Source: Stenotrophomonas mori
GTDB taxonomy: Bacteria; Pseudomonadota; Gammaproteobacteria; Xanthomonadales; Xanthomonadaceae
NCBI RefSeq assembly: GCF_023556335.1
Contig: NZ_JAIKTS010000001.1
Coordinates: forward strand, 310,001 to 374,000
DNA length: 64,000 bases
Reading direction: 5' to 3'
This document shows, one piece after another, positions 31,083 through 41,687 of this stretch (positions within the stretch are counted from its first letter, which is position 1; each line of letters begins with the position of its first letter). The notes below the pieces were generated by a model that was not told the origin of the DNA, did not search any database, and saw only the letters and a program-made list of their open reading frames with translations. The position numbers and the translations under genes were made by a program.

Positions 31083-31739
31083 ATGACAGCTCGATTCCTG
31101 CTCGGCGGCCTGTTGCCGCTGCTGGCCGCCGCGGTGCCGTCCGCCGCGACGGCCGCGACCGACTCCGGGGCCGTCGCGGCGACGCCCCCGGCCCAGTTCA
31201 TGGCTGCCCTGGCGCGCTACTGCGGGCAGGCCTTCGCCGGCCGCATAGTGGTGGACCGCCCGGCCAGTACGGCGCCGGATCCGTTCCAGGGCAAGGTGCT
31301 GGTGATGCATGTGCGCGGGTGCGAGGCACCGGAGCAGACACTGCGGGTGCCCTTCCATGTCGGCGACGACCGCTCCCGGACCTGGGTGATCTCGCGTGTC
31401 GGCCCGGGCCTGCGTCTGAAACACGATCACCGCCAGGCCGACGGCCCGCCGGAGCCGGTCACCCTCTACGGGGGCGACACCCGCGGGGCCGGCACGGCGC
31501 GGCGGCAGGTCTTCCCGGCCGATGCCGAATCGGTGGCGCTGTTCGAGCGCGAGGGCATGGCGGCGTCGACGCACAATGCCTGGGCGATGGAAATCGAGCC
31601 GGGCAGGCGTTTCGTATACGAGCTGGCGCGCCCGGACGGTCGCCTGTTCCGGGTCGAGTTCGATCTGGCGCATCCGCTCCCGGCACCGCCGCCACCGTGG
31701 GGGGACGAGGCGGTCGGCGCCACGCAGAAGGGCGCCTGA
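31083..31739 (+). CDS. Hypothetical secreted protein
   Basis: Not recognised. 218 residues with a signal peptide (about 1-25, LLPLLAAAVPSAATA). The mature domain contains FMAALARYCGQAFAGRIVVD, VMHVRGC, LRVPFHVGDDRSRTWVIS and LRLKHDHRQADGPPEPVTLYGG, with two cysteines that could form a disulfide. It reads like a single beta-rich periplasmic domain conserved among xanthomonads, but I cannot assign a function. It stands alone between two minus-strand genes. Confidence 0.7.
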   Translation: MTARFLLGGLLPLLAAAVPSAATAATDSGAVAATPPAQFMAALARYCGQAFAGRIVVDRPASTAPDPFQGKVLVMHVRGCEAPEQTLRVPFHVGDDRSRTWVISRVGPGLRLKHDHRQADGPPEPVTLYGGDTRGAGTARRQVFPADAESVALFEREGMAASTHNAWAMEIEPGRRFVYELARPDGRLFRVEFDLAHPLPAPPPPWGDEAVGATQKGA

Positions 31740-31771
31740 CCGGCGCCCCCGGGAGTGTTGCGGGAGGGACC

Positions 31772-32725
31772 TCAGCGGGCGCCGAAGCGTGCCCTGCAGC
31801 CGTCGTTCACCCAGACGCTGTTGCCGTTGTAGCCCCAGTTGCGGCCCTCGATGCACTGGGTCCTGGACAGCTGCTGGATCAGCACCGGGCGGCCCCGGCG
31901 GCGCTCCCACGGGCAGGAGCGCATGCGGTTGTTCTCGCTGTGGCATTCGATGCTGTAGCCGGCGTTGCCGCCGCCCCAGGAGCCGCCGCCGCCCCAGACG
32001 CTGCCGCGGCCCTCGGCGAACTCCGCACGGCAGCCATTGGTGACCCAGACCGCGCCGTTGCTGCTGCCCCAGCTGGTGCCTTCCACGCACTGGGCCTTGG
32101 ACAGCTGCCGGACCAGGGTGGCCCTGCGCCAGCCGGTGTTGCAGACGCGCTGGCGGTTGTCGTTGCTCTCGCAGCGCAGGGTGTCCTGGTAGCCGGTGTT
32201 GCCGCCACCGCCGCCCCAGAGGCCGCCGCGGCCTTCGGCGAACTCCGCGCGGCAGCCGTTGGTGACCCAGACCGCGCCGTTGCTGCTGCCCCAGTTGTCG
32301 CCCTCGATGCAGCGGGTCTTGGACAGCTGCCGGACCAGGGCGGCCCTGCGCCAGCCGGTGTTGCAGACGCGCTGGCGGTTGTCGTTGCTTTCGCAGCGGA
32401 TGTTGCCGTCGCCGACGATATTCCCGTTGCCGTTGCCGTGGTTGCCGCCGCCACGGCCGGGGCCGAAGTCGGCGCGGCAGCCGTTGCTGACCCAGACCGA
32501 GCGGTTGCCGCTGCCCCAGTTCTGGCCCTGCACGCAGCGGGTGCTGGACAGCTGGCGCACGATGATGGCGTCGGCCCAGTCGGTGGTGCAGGACTGCGGG
32601 CGGTTGTTGACGCTCTCGCAGCGCACCGCGGCCACGGTGCCCGGGGCCTGTGCGGCGGCCTCGGTGGCGAGGAGGGCGGCAGGCAGCAGCGCGGCGAGCG
32701 TGGCCAGCAGGCGTAGGCGGTTCAT
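31772..32725 (-). CDS. DUF3011 secreted protein with four repeats
   Basis: 317 residues with a signal peptide (1-26). Four DUF3011 repeats of about 58 residues follow, at about 33-91, 109-167, 182-240 and 258-317, separated by Gly/Asn-rich linkers. Each repeat has four cysteines and the pattern (I/L/V)RCES..NR...C, (L/V)(I/V)RQLS...C and W(G/S)...VWV..GCRA.F. Repeats 2 and 3 are nearly identical, also at DNA level. DUF3011 is an extracytoplasmic domain of unknown role, perhaps carbohydrate-binding. The ATG at 32725 begins a good signal peptide. Confidence 0.85.
   Translation of the reverse strand: MNRLRLLATLAALLPAALLATEAAAQAPGTVAAVRCESVNNRPQSCTTDWADAIIVRQLSSTRCVQGQNWGSGNRSVWVSNGCRADFGPGRGGGNHGNGNGNIVGDGNIRCESNDNRQRVCNTGWRRAALVRQLSKTRCIEGDNWGSSNGAVWVTNGCRAEFAEGRGGLWGGGGGNTGYQDTLRCESNDNRQRVCNTGWRRATLVRQLSKAQCVEGTSWGSSNGAVWVTNGCRAEFAEGRGSVWGGGGSWGGGNAGYSIECHSENNRMRSCPWERRRGRPVLIQQLSRTQCIEGRNWGYNGNSVWVNDGCRARFGAR
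31990..32400 (-). repeat. 222-bp near-identical direct repeat inside the DUF3011 gene
   Basis: Two DNA blocks encoding DUF3011 repeats 2 and 3 recur at a 222-bp (74-codon) interval; for instance TTGCAGACGCGCTGGCGG occurs in both, and the flanking sequence is nearly the same over more than 150 bp. This indicates recent internal duplication or gene conversion. Confidence 0.65.
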
Positions 32726-32883
32726 GGCGGGCGTCCCCTGTTCAGGTCTGGATGACCGAACTATAGGGAAGACCGCGCTTAAGCGCGCGTGACTGCACGG
32801 CGGATTTGCCCCGTCCGCCGGGCGGCCGCAAAATAGCCGGCTTTCCGGCCCCCTCCGGCGCCGGTGCCCCTGCGGAGCTTTCC

Positions 32884-34638
32884 ATGCGTACCCACTTCTG
32901 CGGCCTGGTCGATGAGACCCTGATCGGCCAAACCGTGACCCTTGCCGGCTGGACCGACGTGGCGCGCAATCTCGGCGGCGTCTGTTTCATCGACCTGCGC
33001 GACCATGAGGGCATCGTGCAGGTGACGGTGGAGCCGGAGAACGCGGCGGTGTTCGCCGTGGCCGCGTCGCTGGGCTACGAGGACGTGCTGCAGGTGGAAG
33101 GGGTGGTGCGCGCGCGGCATGCGGTCAACGACAAGATCCGCACCGGCCGGGTGGAGGTGATCGCCACCGCCATCACCGTGTTGAACAAGGCGGCGCCGCT
33201 GCCGTTCCATGCCCATGAGAACCCGGGCGAGGACACCCGCCTGAAGTACCGCTACCTGGACCTGCGCCGTCCCGAGATGCAGCGCATGCAGCGCACCCGC
33301 ACCCGCCTGGTGCAGGCGCTGCGCCGCCACCTGGACAGCGCCGGCTTCCAGGACATCGAGACCCCGATCCTGACCAAGGCCACCCCGGAGGGGGCGCGCG
33401 ACTTCCTGGTGCCGGCGCGCATGCACCCGGGCGAGTTCTACGCCCTGCCGCAGAGCCCGCAGCTGTTCAAACAGATCCTGATGGTGGCCGGCTTCGACCG
33501 CTACTACCAGATCGCGCGCTGCTTCCGCGACGAGGCCCTGCGCGCCGACCGCCAGCTGGAGTTCACCCAGCTGGACATGGAGTTCGCCTTCGTGCGCGAG
33601 CGCGACGTGCAGGACTTCGTCGAGGACATGGTCCGCTCGGTCTTCAGGGAGGTGGTCGAGGTCGAACTCGATGCGCAGTTCCCGCGCATGACCTGGGCCG
33701 AGGCGATGCGCCGCTACGGGTCGGACAAGCCGGACCTGCGCATCGACCTGGAGCTGGTGGACGTGGCCGCGCTGGTGAAGGACAGCGGGTTCGCGGTGTT
33801 CACCGGCCCGGCCAACGACGCCGGCGGCCGCGTGGCCGCGCTGCGCATCCCGGGCGGCGCGTCGCTGAGCCGCAAGCAGATCGACGAGTACGCCGCGCAT
33901 GCCGCCAAGTACGGCGCCAAGGGCCTGGCCTACATCAAGATCGCCGACAGCGGCGAGGTCGGCTCGCCGATCCAGAAGTTCTTCAGCGAGGACGCCTTCG
34001 CCGCCCTGGTCGCCCATGTCGGCGCCGGCAGGGGCGACATCGTGTTCTTCGGCGCCGGCGGCTACAACCAGGTGTCCGACTTCATGGGCGCGCTGCGGCT
34101 GAAGGCCGGCAAGGACTTCGGCCGGGTCGCCGAAGGCTGGCGTCCGCTGTGGGTCACCGACTTCCCGATGTTCGAATGGGACGAGGAGGAGCAGCGGTAC
34201 GTCGCCCTGCACCATCCCTTCACCGCGCCGGCGGTGGACGACATCGCCGAGCTGCGCGCCAATGCCCGCACCGCGGTCTCGCGCGGCTACGACATGGTGC
34301 TCAACGGCAACGAGATCGGCGGCGGCTCGATCCGCATCCACCGTCCGGAGATGCAGAGCGCGGTGTTCGAGCTGCTCGGCATCGGTGCCGAGGAGGCCCG
34401 TGCGAAGTTCGGCTTCCTGCTCGACGCGCTGAACTACGGCGCCCCGCCGCATGGCGGCATCGCCTTCGGCATCGACCGCATCGCCGCGCTGATGGCCGGC
34501 ACCGAGTCGATCCGCGACGTGATCGCCTTCCCCAAGACCACCGGTGCGCAGTGCCTGATGACCGGCGCGCCGTCGCCCATCGCCGAGGCCCAGCTGGCCG
34601 ACGTGCACGTGCAGGTGCGCGCCAAGCACCCGGCGTGA
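32884..34638 (+). CDS. aspS: Aspartyl-tRNA synthetase
   Basis: 584 residues, the usual length of bacterial AspRS. It charges tRNA-Asp (and tRNA-Asn in non-discriminating forms). The N-terminal OB fold (about 1-105) begins [23 protein letters not shown]. The class II catalytic core has [33 protein letters not shown] and the motif 3 [14 protein letters not shown], with the bacterial GAD insertion between. Start at the ATG at 32884. A stable hairpin at 34647 closes the unit. Confidence 0.97.
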   Translation: MRTHFCGLVDETLIGQTVTLAGWTDVARNLGGVCFIDLRDHEGIVQVTVEPENAAVFAVAASLGYEDVLQVEGVVRARHAVNDKIRTGRVEVIATAITVLNKAAPLPFHAHENPGEDTRLKYRYLDLRRPEMQRMQRTRTRLVQALRRHLDSAGFQDIETPILTKATPEGARDFLVPARMHPGEFYALPQSPQLFKQILMVAGFDRYYQIARCFRDEALRADRQLEFTQLDMEFAFVRERDVQDFVEDMVRSVFREVVEVELDAQFPRMTWAEAMRRYGSDKPDLRIDLELVDVAALVKDSGFAVFTGPANDAGGRVAALRIPGGASLSRKQIDEYAAHAAKYGAKGLAYIKIADSGEVGSPIQKFFSEDAFAALVAHVGAGRGDIVFFGAGGYNQVSDFMGALRLKAGKDFGRVAEGWRPLWVTDFPMFEWDEEEQRYVALHHPFTAPAVDDIAELRANARTAVSRGYDMVLNGNEIGGGSIRIHRPEMQSAVFELLGIGAEEARAKFGFLLDALNYGAPPHGGIAFGIDRIAALMAGTESIRDVIAFPKTTGAQCLMTGAPSPIAEAQLADVHVQVRAKHPA

Positions 34639-34646
34639 ACGCCGGG

Positions 34647-34680
34647 GCGGGGGACGACGGCGGTCGGGTCGTCCCGCCGC
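34647..34680 (+). terminator. Hairpin after aspS
   Basis: GCGGGGGACGAC (34647-34658) pairs with the complementary arm at 34668-34680 with one bulge; it lies 9 bp past the aspS stop. The T-run is absent. Confidence 0.45.
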
Positions 34681-34728
34681 GCTCCACCGCCGTCCGGTCC
34701 ACACCCCCTGCCGCCGGTTGCCGACGCC

Positions 34729-35262
34729 ATGCCGATCCGCCGTGCCACCCCCGCCGATGCCGCGACGCTGTGCGCACTGGCTGAACGCACCTTCGTGGAG
34801 ACGTTTGGCCACCTGTACCCGCCACGGGACCTGGCCGACTACCTTGCCGGCGCCTATGCGCCGGACCTGCAGCGCAGGCAGCTGGAGGTAGGTGATCATG
34901 CCGCGTGGCTGCTGGAGGTGGCGGGCGAAGCGGTCGGCTTCGCGTTCGCCGGCCCCTGCGGCCTGCCGCATGCGGACGCGCGTGCGGACCACGGCGAACT
35001 GAAGCGGCTGTATGTCCTTGGCGCCCACCAAGGAGCGGGCTGGGGCGCCCGGCTGTTCGCCGAGGCCGAACGCTGGCTGCTGCGCGGGGGACCGCGCACG
35101 CTGTGGATCGGGGTATGGTCGGAGAACGCCGGCGCGCAGCGGTTCTACCGGCGGCAGGGTTTCGAGAAGGTCGGGGAATACGGTTTCGCGGTCGGGCGTA
35201 CCCGCGACCGCGAATTCATCCTGCGCCGCGGGCCGGTTGTGTCCCGGGACGACAGCGCATGA
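34729..35262 (+). CDS. GNAT-family N-acetyltransferase
   Basis: 177 residues forming one GNAT fold: the N-terminal strand IRRATPADAATLCALAERTFVETFG, the acetyl-CoA motif LYVLGAHQGAGWGARLFAEAERW (about 90-112), and the closing WSENAGAQRFYRRQGFEKVGEY. It transfers an acetyl group to an unknown amine; candidates include ribosomal protein, amino acid or small-molecule substrates. It lies 90 bp after aspS, separated by a hairpin. Confidence 0.85.
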   Translation: MPIRRATPADAATLCALAERTFVETFGHLYPPRDLADYLAGAYAPDLQRRQLEVGDHAAWLLEVAGEAVGFAFAGPCGLPHADARADHGELKRLYVLGAHQGAGWGARLFAEAERWLLRGGPRTLWIGVWSENAGAQRFYRRQGFEKVGEYGFAVGRTRDREFILRRGPVVSRDDSA

Positions 35263-35352
35263 CGGTGCCGGGCCGCTTCACCCCGCGTTGCGGCGGGCTG
35301 GGCTTCAATCCGGGACAGGGTGGATGACGCCGTTCCGGCACAGGGTGGAGGC

Positions 35353-35985
35353 ATGACGCAACGGGTACTGCTGCTGCACGGCATCTGGAACGCGCGGGCC
35401 TGGGTCGGGCCGCTGGCGTGGCGCCTGCGCGCGCGCGGGTTCGACGTCGCGGCCTTCGGCTATCCCAGTGTCTTCGGCGGCCCGGAGGTCGCGGTGCCGG
35501 CCCTGGTCGAACGCCTGCGCGGGCAGCCGCCGATAGCGCTGGTGGGGCACAGCCTGGGCGGGCTGGTCGCGCTGGAAGCGTTGCGCCAGGCGCCGGAGCT
35601 GGCGGTGCCGCGGGTGGTCTGCCTGGGCTCGCCGCTGTGCGGCAGCGAGACCGCCCGGGCGCTGGCCGGGCATGGCTGGGCGGCGGCCCTGGGGCGCAGC
35701 GGTGGGTTGCTGCGGCATGGGCTGCCGGCATGGCACGGGCGTGCCGAGGTGGGCCTGGTGGCGGGGTGCGTGCCGCACGGGCTGGGCGCGCTGATGGGCG
35801 CGCTGCACGGCGACTCCGACGGCACCGTGGCGCTGGCCGAGACGCGGCTGCCGGGGCTGGCCGACCATTGCGTGGTGCCGTCCAGCCACAGCGGGCTGGT
35901 GCTGTCGCCCGAGGTCGCCGCGCTGACCGCGGCCTTCCTGCGCGACGGGCGCTTCCCGCGGACCCCGGACCGGCGGGTCGCCTGA
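35353..35985 (+). CDS. Alpha/beta hydrolase, lipase-like
   Basis: 210 residues with an alpha/beta-hydrolase fold. It starts MTQRVLLLHGIWNARAW (oxyanion HG), with the nucleophile serine 67 in GHSLGG and the putative acid and histidine in HGDSDGTV and SSHSGLV. No signal peptide is seen, so it is cytoplasmic. It resembles short lipase/PGAP1-like esterases. The ATG at 35353 follows GGTGGAG; a GTG at 35320 would add eleven residues without a ribosome-binding site. The substrate is unknown. Confidence 0.83.
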   Translation: MTQRVLLLHGIWNARAWVGPLAWRLRARGFDVAAFGYPSVFGGPEVAVPALVERLRGQPPIALVGHSLGGLVALEALRQAPELAVPRVVCLGSPLCGSETARALAGHGWAAALGRSGGLLRHGLPAWHGRAEVGLVAGCVPHGLGALMGALHGDSDGTVALAETRLPGLADHCVVPSSHSGLVLSPEVAALTAAFLRDGRFPRTPDRRVA

Positions 35986-36008
35986 CCGGTGCATTGACGG
36001 GGATCGGT

Positions 36009-36014
36009 TAGAAT
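36009..36014 (+). promoter_or_regulatory. Candidate -10 box of yebC
   Basis: TAGAAT (extended as GTTAGAAT) lies 38 bp before the yebC start, a good -10 match. The only TTGACG nearby (35994) is too close to be its -35. Confidence 0.3.
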
Positions 36015-36052
36015 CCGCCCCTGTTTCTCTCAAGATGTACGGGTAGAGCTCC

Positions 36053-36784
36053 ATGGGTAGAGGTCCTTCCATCGAAGCCCGCAAGAACGCGTCCGACGCG
36101 AAGCGCGGCAAGATTTTCACCAAGATCATCCGCGAGATCGGCGTGGCCGCGCGCGGTGGTGGAGGCGACCCCGGCAACAACCCGCGCCTGCGCGTGGCCG
36201 TGGACAAGGGCCTGGCCGCGAACATGAGCAAGGACGTGATCGAGCGCGCCATCAAGAAGGCGACCGGCGAGCTGGAGGGCGTGGAGTACGAGGAGGTCCG
36301 CTACGAGGGCTATGCGCCCGGCGGCGTGGCGGTGATCGTCGACTGCCTGACCGACAACCGCGTGCGCACCGTGGCCGACGTGCGCCATGCCTTCTCCCGC
36401 TGCGGCGGCAACATGGGCACCGAGGGCTCGGTGGCCTTCATGTTCAAGCGCCTGGGCGTGCTGGCCTATGCGCCCGGCGCCGACGAGGAGCGGATCACCG
36501 AGGCCGCCATCGAGGGCGGCGCCGACGACATCGTCGTCTATCCCGAGGACGGTGCGATCGACGTGGTCACCGCGCCGGAGGGCTTCCAGGCGGTCAAGGA
36601 CGCGATGGAGGCGGCCGGGATGGCGCCGGACCACGCCGAGATCACCTTCCGTGCCGACAACGACATCGCCGTCGCCGGCGAGGTCGCCCTGCAGGTGAAG
36701 AAGCTGCTGGACATGCTCGAGGACCTGGACGACGTCCAGGCCGTGTACTCCAACGTCGACCAGGCCAGCCTGGAGCAGGCCTGA
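36053..36784 (+). CDS. yebC: YebC/PmpR family protein
   Basis: 243 residues of the universally conserved YebC family, starting [25 protein letters not shown] with the conserved [12 protein letters not shown] and [13 protein letters not shown]. Members act as DNA-binding regulators (PmpR) or, more recently, as translation factors that relieve ribosome pausing. Position just upstream of ruvC is the usual order in proteobacteria. The ruvC start is 75 bp downstream. Confidence 0.95.
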   Translation: MGRGPSIEARKNASDAKRGKIFTKIIREIGVAARGGGGDPGNNPRLRVAVDKGLAANMSKDVIERAIKKATGELEGVEYEEVRYEGYAPGGVAVIVDCLTDNRVRTVADVRHAFSRCGGNMGTEGSVAFMFKRLGVLAYAPGADEERITEAAIEGGADDIVVYPEDGAIDVVTAPEGFQAVKDAMEAAGMAPDHAEITFRADNDIAVAGEVALQVKKLLDMLEDLDDVQAVYSNVDQASLEQA

Positions 36785-36859
36785 CGGCATGTCCGCGTCG
36801 CGTCGCGCGAGACCGCGGCCGGCGATGATGGGCGCCGTTTCCCTTCGGCTGGCAAGGCA

Positions 36860-37381
36860 ATGATCCGCATCCTCGGCATCGACCCGGGCTCGCAGCGCAC
36901 CGGCATCGGCATCATCGACATCGATGCCGCCGGGCGCAGCCGCCATGTCCACCACCAGCCGCTGGTGCTGCTCGGCGCGCAGGACTTCGCGCAGCGGCTG
37001 AAGCGGCTGGTGCACGGCGTGCATGCGCTGATCGACGAGTACCGGCCGCAGGAAGTGGCGATCGAGAAGGTGTTCATGGCCAAGAACCCGGACTCGGCGC
37101 TCAAGCTCGGCCAGGCGCGCGGCGCGGCGCTGTGCGCGGTGGTGCTGCGCGACCTGCCGGTCAGCGAGTACGCGGCCACCGAGATCAAGCTGGCGGTGGT
37201 CGGGCGCGGCGGTGCCGAGAAACAGCAGGTGCAGCACATGGTCGGCCTGATGCTCGGCCTGCAGGGCAGGCTGCAGGCCGATGCCGCCGACGCGCTGGCG
37301 GTGGCCATCACCCACGCCCATGTGCGCGCCACGGCCAACCGCCTGGGCGTGGATGCACGCACGGCCTGGAGCCGCAAGTGA
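36860..37381 (+). CDS. ruvC: Holliday junction resolvase RuvC
   Basis: 173 residues, the normal length. It cuts Holliday junctions symmetrically as a dimer working with RuvAB. The acidic residues are visible: Asp7 in GIDPG, Glu in VAIEKVF, and the C-terminal pair in [16 protein letters not shown]. It is in the yebC-ruvC-ruvA series; a 154-bp gap with a CTCCC/GGGAG hairpin (37490-37515) separates it from ruvA. Confidence 0.96.
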   Translation: MIRILGIDPGSQRTGIGIIDIDAAGRSRHVHHQPLVLLGAQDFAQRLKRLVHGVHALIDEYRPQEVAIEKVFMAKNPDSALKLGQARGAALCAVVLRDLPVSEYAATEIKLAVVGRGGAEKQQVQHMVGLMLGLQGRLQADAADALAVAITHAHVRATANRLGVDARTAWSRK

Positions 37382-37535
37382 CCCCGGGGCGGGGCATGCC
37401 GCTGCCGTCCCTTTCCCGTGCGCTTCGCGCCCCGGTTCCGCGCGGCGTGCATGGCGGCCGGACAGATGCGCGCCCGAGGCGCATGGCCCTCCCTCTCCCG
37501 TTCCCGGGGGAGAAGAACACAGCAGGAGTTTTTCC

Positions 37536-38123
37536 ATGATCGGTCGTCTGCGCGGCATCCTCGCCCACAAGGCTCCCCCCTGGCTGGTGATCGACGTGGG
37601 GGGCGTGGGCTATGAGCTGGAAGCGCCGATGAGCACGTTCTACGACCTGCCCGACATCGGCCGCGAGGTGGTGCTGTTCACCCACTACGCGCAGAAGGAG
37701 GACAGCGTGTCGCTGTACGGCTTCCTGCGCGAGGGCGAACGGCGCCTGTTCCGCGACGTGCAGAAGGTCAGCGGCATCGGCGCGCGGATCGCGCTGGCGG
37801 TGCTGTCCGGCGCCAGCGTGGAGGAGTTCGCGCGCTCGATCCAGGCCGGCGACATCACCGCCCTGACCCGGATCCCGGGCATCGGCAAGAAGACCGCCGA
37901 GCGCATGATCGTGGAGCTGCGCGACAAGGCGGCGGATTTCTCCGGCGGCGGTGCGCCGCTGGCCGGGGGCACCGCCACCGACCCGCTGTCCGAGGCGACG
38001 GTGGCGTTGCAGCAACTGGGGTATAAACCCGCCGAAGCAGCCAAGATGGCGCGCGAGGCGTTGAACGAGGGCGACGACGTCGCCGCCGTGATCCGCAGGG
38101 CGCTGCAGTCGGCGCTGCGTTGA
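37536..38123 (+). CDS. ruvA: Holliday junction helicase subunit RuvA
   Basis: 195 residues. The N-terminal OB fold [28 protein letters not shown] is followed by two helix-hairpin-helix motifs ([15 protein letters not shown] and [19 protein letters not shown]) and a C-terminal RuvB-contacting domain ([20 protein letters not shown]). The RuvA tetramer holds the four-way junction while RuvB drives branch migration. The ATG at 37536 follows a GGAG site. ruvB is displaced about 2 kb downstream by kup. Confidence 0.96.
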   Translation: MIGRLRGILAHKAPPWLVIDVGGVGYELEAPMSTFYDLPDIGREVVLFTHYAQKEDSVSLYGFLREGERRLFRDVQKVSGIGARIALAVLSGASVEEFARSIQAGDITALTRIPGIGKKTAERMIVELRDKAADFSGGGAPLAGGTATDPLSEATVALQQLGYKPAEAAKMAREALNEGDDVAAVIRRALQSALR

Positions 38124-38165
38124 TGCCATCCCCTCCCGGCCCGGCCGGGACCGAGCGAGACCTTC

Positions 38166-40082
38166 ATGTCACACGCCGCCTCCAAGCCTGAAACCGCCGG
38201 CCATTCCCAGGGCCCGGGTGCTGCCGCCGGCCTGGCGCTGATCGTCGGCGCCATCGGTGTCGTGTTCGGCGACATCGGCACCAGCCCGCTGTACACGCTC
38301 AAGGAAGCGTTCTCACCGCACTATGGCCTGGACAGCGACCACGACACGGTGCTGGGGGTGCTGTCGCTGGCGTTCTGGTCGTTGAACATGGTGGTCACCC
38401 TCAAGTACGTGACCATCATCATGCGCGCCGACAACAACGGCGAGGGCGGCATCATGGCGCTGATGGCCCTGGCCCAGCGCACCCTGCGCCACGGTTCGCG
38501 GTCGGCCTACGTGGTCGGCATCCTGGGCATCTTCGGCGCCTCGCTGTTCTTCGGCGACGGTGTGATCACCCCGGCGATCACGGTGATGGGCGCGGTCGAG
38601 GGCCTGGAGGTGGCCGCGCCGGGGCTGGGCCGGTTCGTGGTGCCGATCACCCTGGCGGTGCTGGCGCTGCTGTTCGCCGCGCAGCGCTTCGGCACCGAGA
38701 AGGTGGGCAGGGTGTTCGGCCCGGTGATGATGGTCTGGTTCCTGGCCCTGGCGGCGATCGGGATCTGGAACGTGATCGCCGCCCCCGAGGTACTCAAGGC
38801 CTTCAACCCCTGGTGGGCGGCCCGCTTCTTCATGGAGCATGGCTGGCAGGGCATCTTCATCTTCGGCGCGGTGGTGCTGGCGGTCACCGGCGGCGAGGCG
38901 CTGTATGCGGACATGGGCCATTTCGGCGCGCCGCCGATCCGCCATGCCTGGTATTTCTTCGTGCTGCCGTGCCTGGTGCTGAACTACCTGGGGCAGGGCG
39001 CGCTGGTGCTGCAGCGGCCGGACGCGGTGGCCAACCCGTTCTTCGAGGCGGTGCCGGGCTGGGCGCTGTACCCGATGATCGTGCTGGCGACGATGGCGGC
39101 GGTGATCGCCAGCCAGTCGGTGATCACCGGCGCGTTCTCGGTCTCCCGCCAGGCGATGCAGCTGGGCTACATCCCGCGCATGCGCATCCTGCACACCTCG
39201 CACGACACCATCGGCCAGATCTACATTCCCGGCATCAACTGGGGACTGGCGCTGATGGTGTTCGGGCTGGTGCTGGCGTTCCGCAGTTCCAGCAACCTGG
39301 CGGTGGCCTACGGCATCTCGGTCTCCGGCACGATGCTGATCGACACCCTGTTGCTGGCGCTGGTGGCGCGCACCCTGTGGCCGCGCGCGCGCCACGGCAT
39401 CCTGGCGCTGTGCGTGGCGTTCTTCGTGATCGACCTGGGCTTCGTCATCGCCAACGGCGCCAAGCTGCTGCAGGGCGCTTGGTTCCCGGTGGCGCTGGGC
39501 ATCGTGCTGTTCACGATGATGCGCACCTGGCGCCGCGGCCGCGAACTGCTGCGCGACGAGATCCGCAAGGACGGCATCCGCATCGACACCTTCCTGCCCG
39601 GGCTGATGCTGGCGCCACCGGTACGGGTGCCGGGGACCGCGGTGTTCCTGACCGCCGACCCGGCGGTGGTGCCGCATGCGCTGATGCACAACCTCAAGCA
39701 CAACAAGGTGCTGCACGAGCGCAACGTGTTCCTGCACGTGGAGACCCTGCCGGTGCCCTATGCGGCGGCGGACCGGCGGCTGAAGATCGAGCCGGTGGGC
39801 GACGAGTTCTACCGCGTCCATGTCCGCTTCGGCTTCATGGAGACGCCGGACGTGCCGCTGGCACTGATGCGCTCCTGCGACCATGGCGGCATCTACTTCG
39901 ACCTGATGGACACGACCTTCTTCGCCAGCCGCGAGACCATCGTCGCCCGTGCCAACCGCGGCATGCCGATCTGGCGCGACAAGCTGTTCGCGCTCATGCA
40001 CCGCAACGCCGCCTCGGCCACCGGCTTCTTCCGGATCCCCGGCAACCGCCTGGTCGAGCTGGGCGCGCAGGTGGAGATCTAG
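38166..40082 (+). CDS. kup: Low-affinity potassium transporter Kup
   Basis: 638 residues of the KUP/HAK family, an H+-coupled K+ importer of the inner membrane. The first segment [24 protein letters not shown] is diagnostic, as are [16 protein letters not shown] and [13 protein letters not shown]. About 12 membrane helices fill the first 430 residues, and a cytoplasmic C-terminal part follows. It is inserted between ruvA (42 bp upstream) and ruvB (133 bp downstream), all co-oriented, so it may share the ruv transcript. Confidence 0.96.
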   Translation: MSHAASKPETAGHSQGPGAAAGLALIVGAIGVVFGDIGTSPLYTLKEAFSPHYGLDSDHDTVLGVLSLAFWSLNMVVTLKYVTIIMRADNNGEGGIMALMALAQRTLRHGSRSAYVVGILGIFGASLFFGDGVITPAITVMGAVEGLEVAAPGLGRFVVPITLAVLALLFAAQRFGTEKVGRVFGPVMMVWFLALAAIGIWNVIAAPEVLKAFNPWWAARFFMEHGWQGIFIFGAVVLAVTGGEALYADMGHFGAPPIRHAWYFFVLPCLVLNYLGQGALVLQRPDAVANPFFEAVPGWALYPMIVLATMAAVIASQSVITGAFSVSRQAMQLGYIPRMRILHTSHDTIGQIYIPGINWGLALMVFGLVLAFRSSSNLAVAYGISVSGTMLIDTLLLALVARTLWPRARHGILALCVAFFVIDLGFVIANGAKLLQGAWFPVALGIVLFTMMRTWRRGRELLRDEIRKDGIRIDTFLPGLMLAPPVRVPGTAVFLTADPAVVPHALMHNLKHNKVLHERNVFLHVETLPVPYAAADRRLKIEPVGDEFYRVHVRFGFMETPDVPLALMRSCDHGGIYFDLMDTTFFASRETIVARANRGMPIWRDKLFALMHRNAASATGFFRIPGNRLVELGAQVEI

Positions 40083-40140
40083 CCGCGGCCGGGCGCGCGA
40101 CAGGGGCGCCCGGACGCGAGCGCGGCGCCGCGCTTGTGCC

Positions 40141-40146
40141 TACAAT
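40141..40146 (+). promoter_or_regulatory. Candidate -10 box of ruvB
   Basis: TACAAT, a five-of-six match to the -10 consensus, lies in the kup-ruvB gap about 70 bp before the ruvB start. No good -35 is visible. It would let ruvB be expressed separately from kup. Confidence 0.3.
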
Positions 40147-40215
40147 CGCAGGCATGGACATGCCCCCATTCCCGCCGCTTTCCTCCCGCTCCCCGCTGCC
40201 CGGCCGCCGGCGCCG

Positions 40216-41256
40216 ATGAGCAGCGAACGGATCATCGCCGCGGCGGCTACGCGCGAGGACGACAGCGCCGACGCCAGCATCCGCCCGCGCCGGCTGGCGG
40301 ACTATCTCGGCCAGGCGCCGGTGCGCGAGCAACTGGACATCTACATCCAGGCGGCCAAGTCGCGCAGCGAGGCGCTGGACCACGTGCTGATCTTCGGCCC
40401 GCCCGGGCTGGGCAAGACCACGCTGAGCCACGTCATCGCCAACGAGCTGGGCGTCGGCCTGCGGGTGACCTCCGGTCCGGTGATCGAGAAGGCCGGCGAC
40501 CTGGCCGCGCTGCTGACCAACCTGCAGCCCTACGACGTGCTGTTCGTGGACGAGATCCACCGCCTCTCGCCGGCGATCGAGGAAGTGCTGTACCCGGCGA
40601 TGGAGGATTTCCAGATCGACATCATGATCGGCGAGGGCCCGGCCGCGCGCTCGATCAAGCTCGACCTGCCGCCGTTCACCCTGATCGGCGCCACCACCCG
40701 CGCCGGCCTGCTGACCGCCCCGCTGCGCGACCGCTTCGGCATCGTGCAGCGGCTCGAGTTCTATTCGGCCGAGGAGCTGACCCGCATCGTGCGGCGGTCG
40801 GCGGCAATCCTCGGCATCGACTGCAGCGCCGAGGGCGCCGGCGAGATCGCGCGCCGTTCGCGCGGCACTCCGCGGATCGCCAACCGGCTGCTGCGGCGCG
40901 TGCGCGACTATGCCCAGGTCAAGGCCGGCGGCCCTGTCGACCAGGCCGTGGCGCAGGCGGCGATGCAGATGCTCAAGGTCGACCCGGAAGGGTTCGACGA
41001 GCTGGACCGGCGCCTGCTGCGGACCCTGCTGGAGTACTTCGACGGCGGACCGGTCGGCATCGAATCGCTGGCCGCGGCGCTCTCGGAGGAGCGCGGCACG
41101 CTGGAGGACGTGGTCGAGCCGTTCCTGATCCAGCAGGGCTTCCTGGTGCGCACCGCGCGCGGGCGCATGGCCACCCACAAGGCCTACCGGCACATGGGCC
41201 TGAAACCGAAGGCGGCGCCGGCCGACCTGTTCGTGGAGCCTTCCGACCATGGTTGA
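40216..41256 (+). CDS. ruvB: Holliday junction helicase motor RuvB
   Basis: 346 residues. The AAA+ motor has Walker [11 protein letters not shown], Walker [11 protein letters not shown] and sensor 1 GATTRAG. The C-terminal winged helix ([32 protein letters not shown]) contacts DNA. Hexamers drive branch migration with RuvA. The ATG at 40216 (MSSERI) was chosen; upstream in-frame codons are not family-like. Its last 8 bases overlap ybgC. Confidence 0.97.
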   Translation: MSSERIIAAAATREDDSADASIRPRRLADYLGQAPVREQLDIYIQAAKSRSEALDHVLIFGPPGLGKTTLSHVIANELGVGLRVTSGPVIEKAGDLAALLTNLQPYDVLFVDEIHRLSPAIEEVLYPAMEDFQIDIMIGEGPAARSIKLDLPPFTLIGATTRAGLLTAPLRDRFGIVQRLEFYSAEELTRIVRRSAAILGIDCSAEGAGEIARRSRGTPRIANRLLRRVRDYAQVKAGGPVDQAVAQAAMQMLKVDPEGFDELDRRLLRTLLEYFDGGPVGIESLAAALSEERGTLEDVVEPFLIQQGFLVRTARGRMATHKAYRHMGLKPKAAPADLFVEPSDHG

Positions 41257-41677
41257 GGCACGGTTCAGTTGGCCGACACGGGTTTACTGGGAAGATACCG
41301 ACGCGGGTGGCGTGGTCTACCACGCCCGCTACGTGGCGTTCATGGAGCGCGCGCGCAGCGAGTGGATGCGGACCCTGGGCTATGGTCAGGAAAGCATGCG
41401 CAACGGCGACGGGCAGGTGTTCGTGGTCCGTGCCATGGCGCTGGACTTCCTCAAGCCGGCACGGCTGGACGATGTGCTGCAGTCCACGGTGGAGCTGCTG
41501 CACTGCCGCCGCGCCAGCCTGGTGATGCGCCAGGCGGTGCTGCGCGGAGAGCAGCCGCTGGTCACCGCGCAGGTGCGGCTGGCCGCGGTCGGCGCCCGCG
41601 ACTTCCGTCCGCAGGCCATGGACACCACGCTGTACGCCACGCTCAAACAATTCGAAACCCAACACGCGCAAGATTGA
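41249..41677 (+). CDS. ybgC: Acyl-CoA thioesterase YbgC
   Basis: 142 residues, a single hotdog-fold thioesterase with the active-site signature [28 protein letters not shown]. YbgC hydrolyses acyl-CoA or acyl-ACP and is the first gene of the tol-pal cluster in many proteobacteria. The start overlaps ruvB by 8 bases and tolQ begins 11 bp after its stop, which suggests coupled expression. Confidence 0.95.
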   Translation: MVEARFSWPTRVYWEDTDAGGVVYHARYVAFMERARSEWMRTLGYGQESMRNGDGQVFVVRAMALDFLKPARLDDVLQSTVELLHCRRASLVMRQAVLRGEQPLVTAQVRLAAVGARDFRPQAMDTTLYATLKQFETQHAQD

Positions 41678-41687
41678 GGAACATCGG

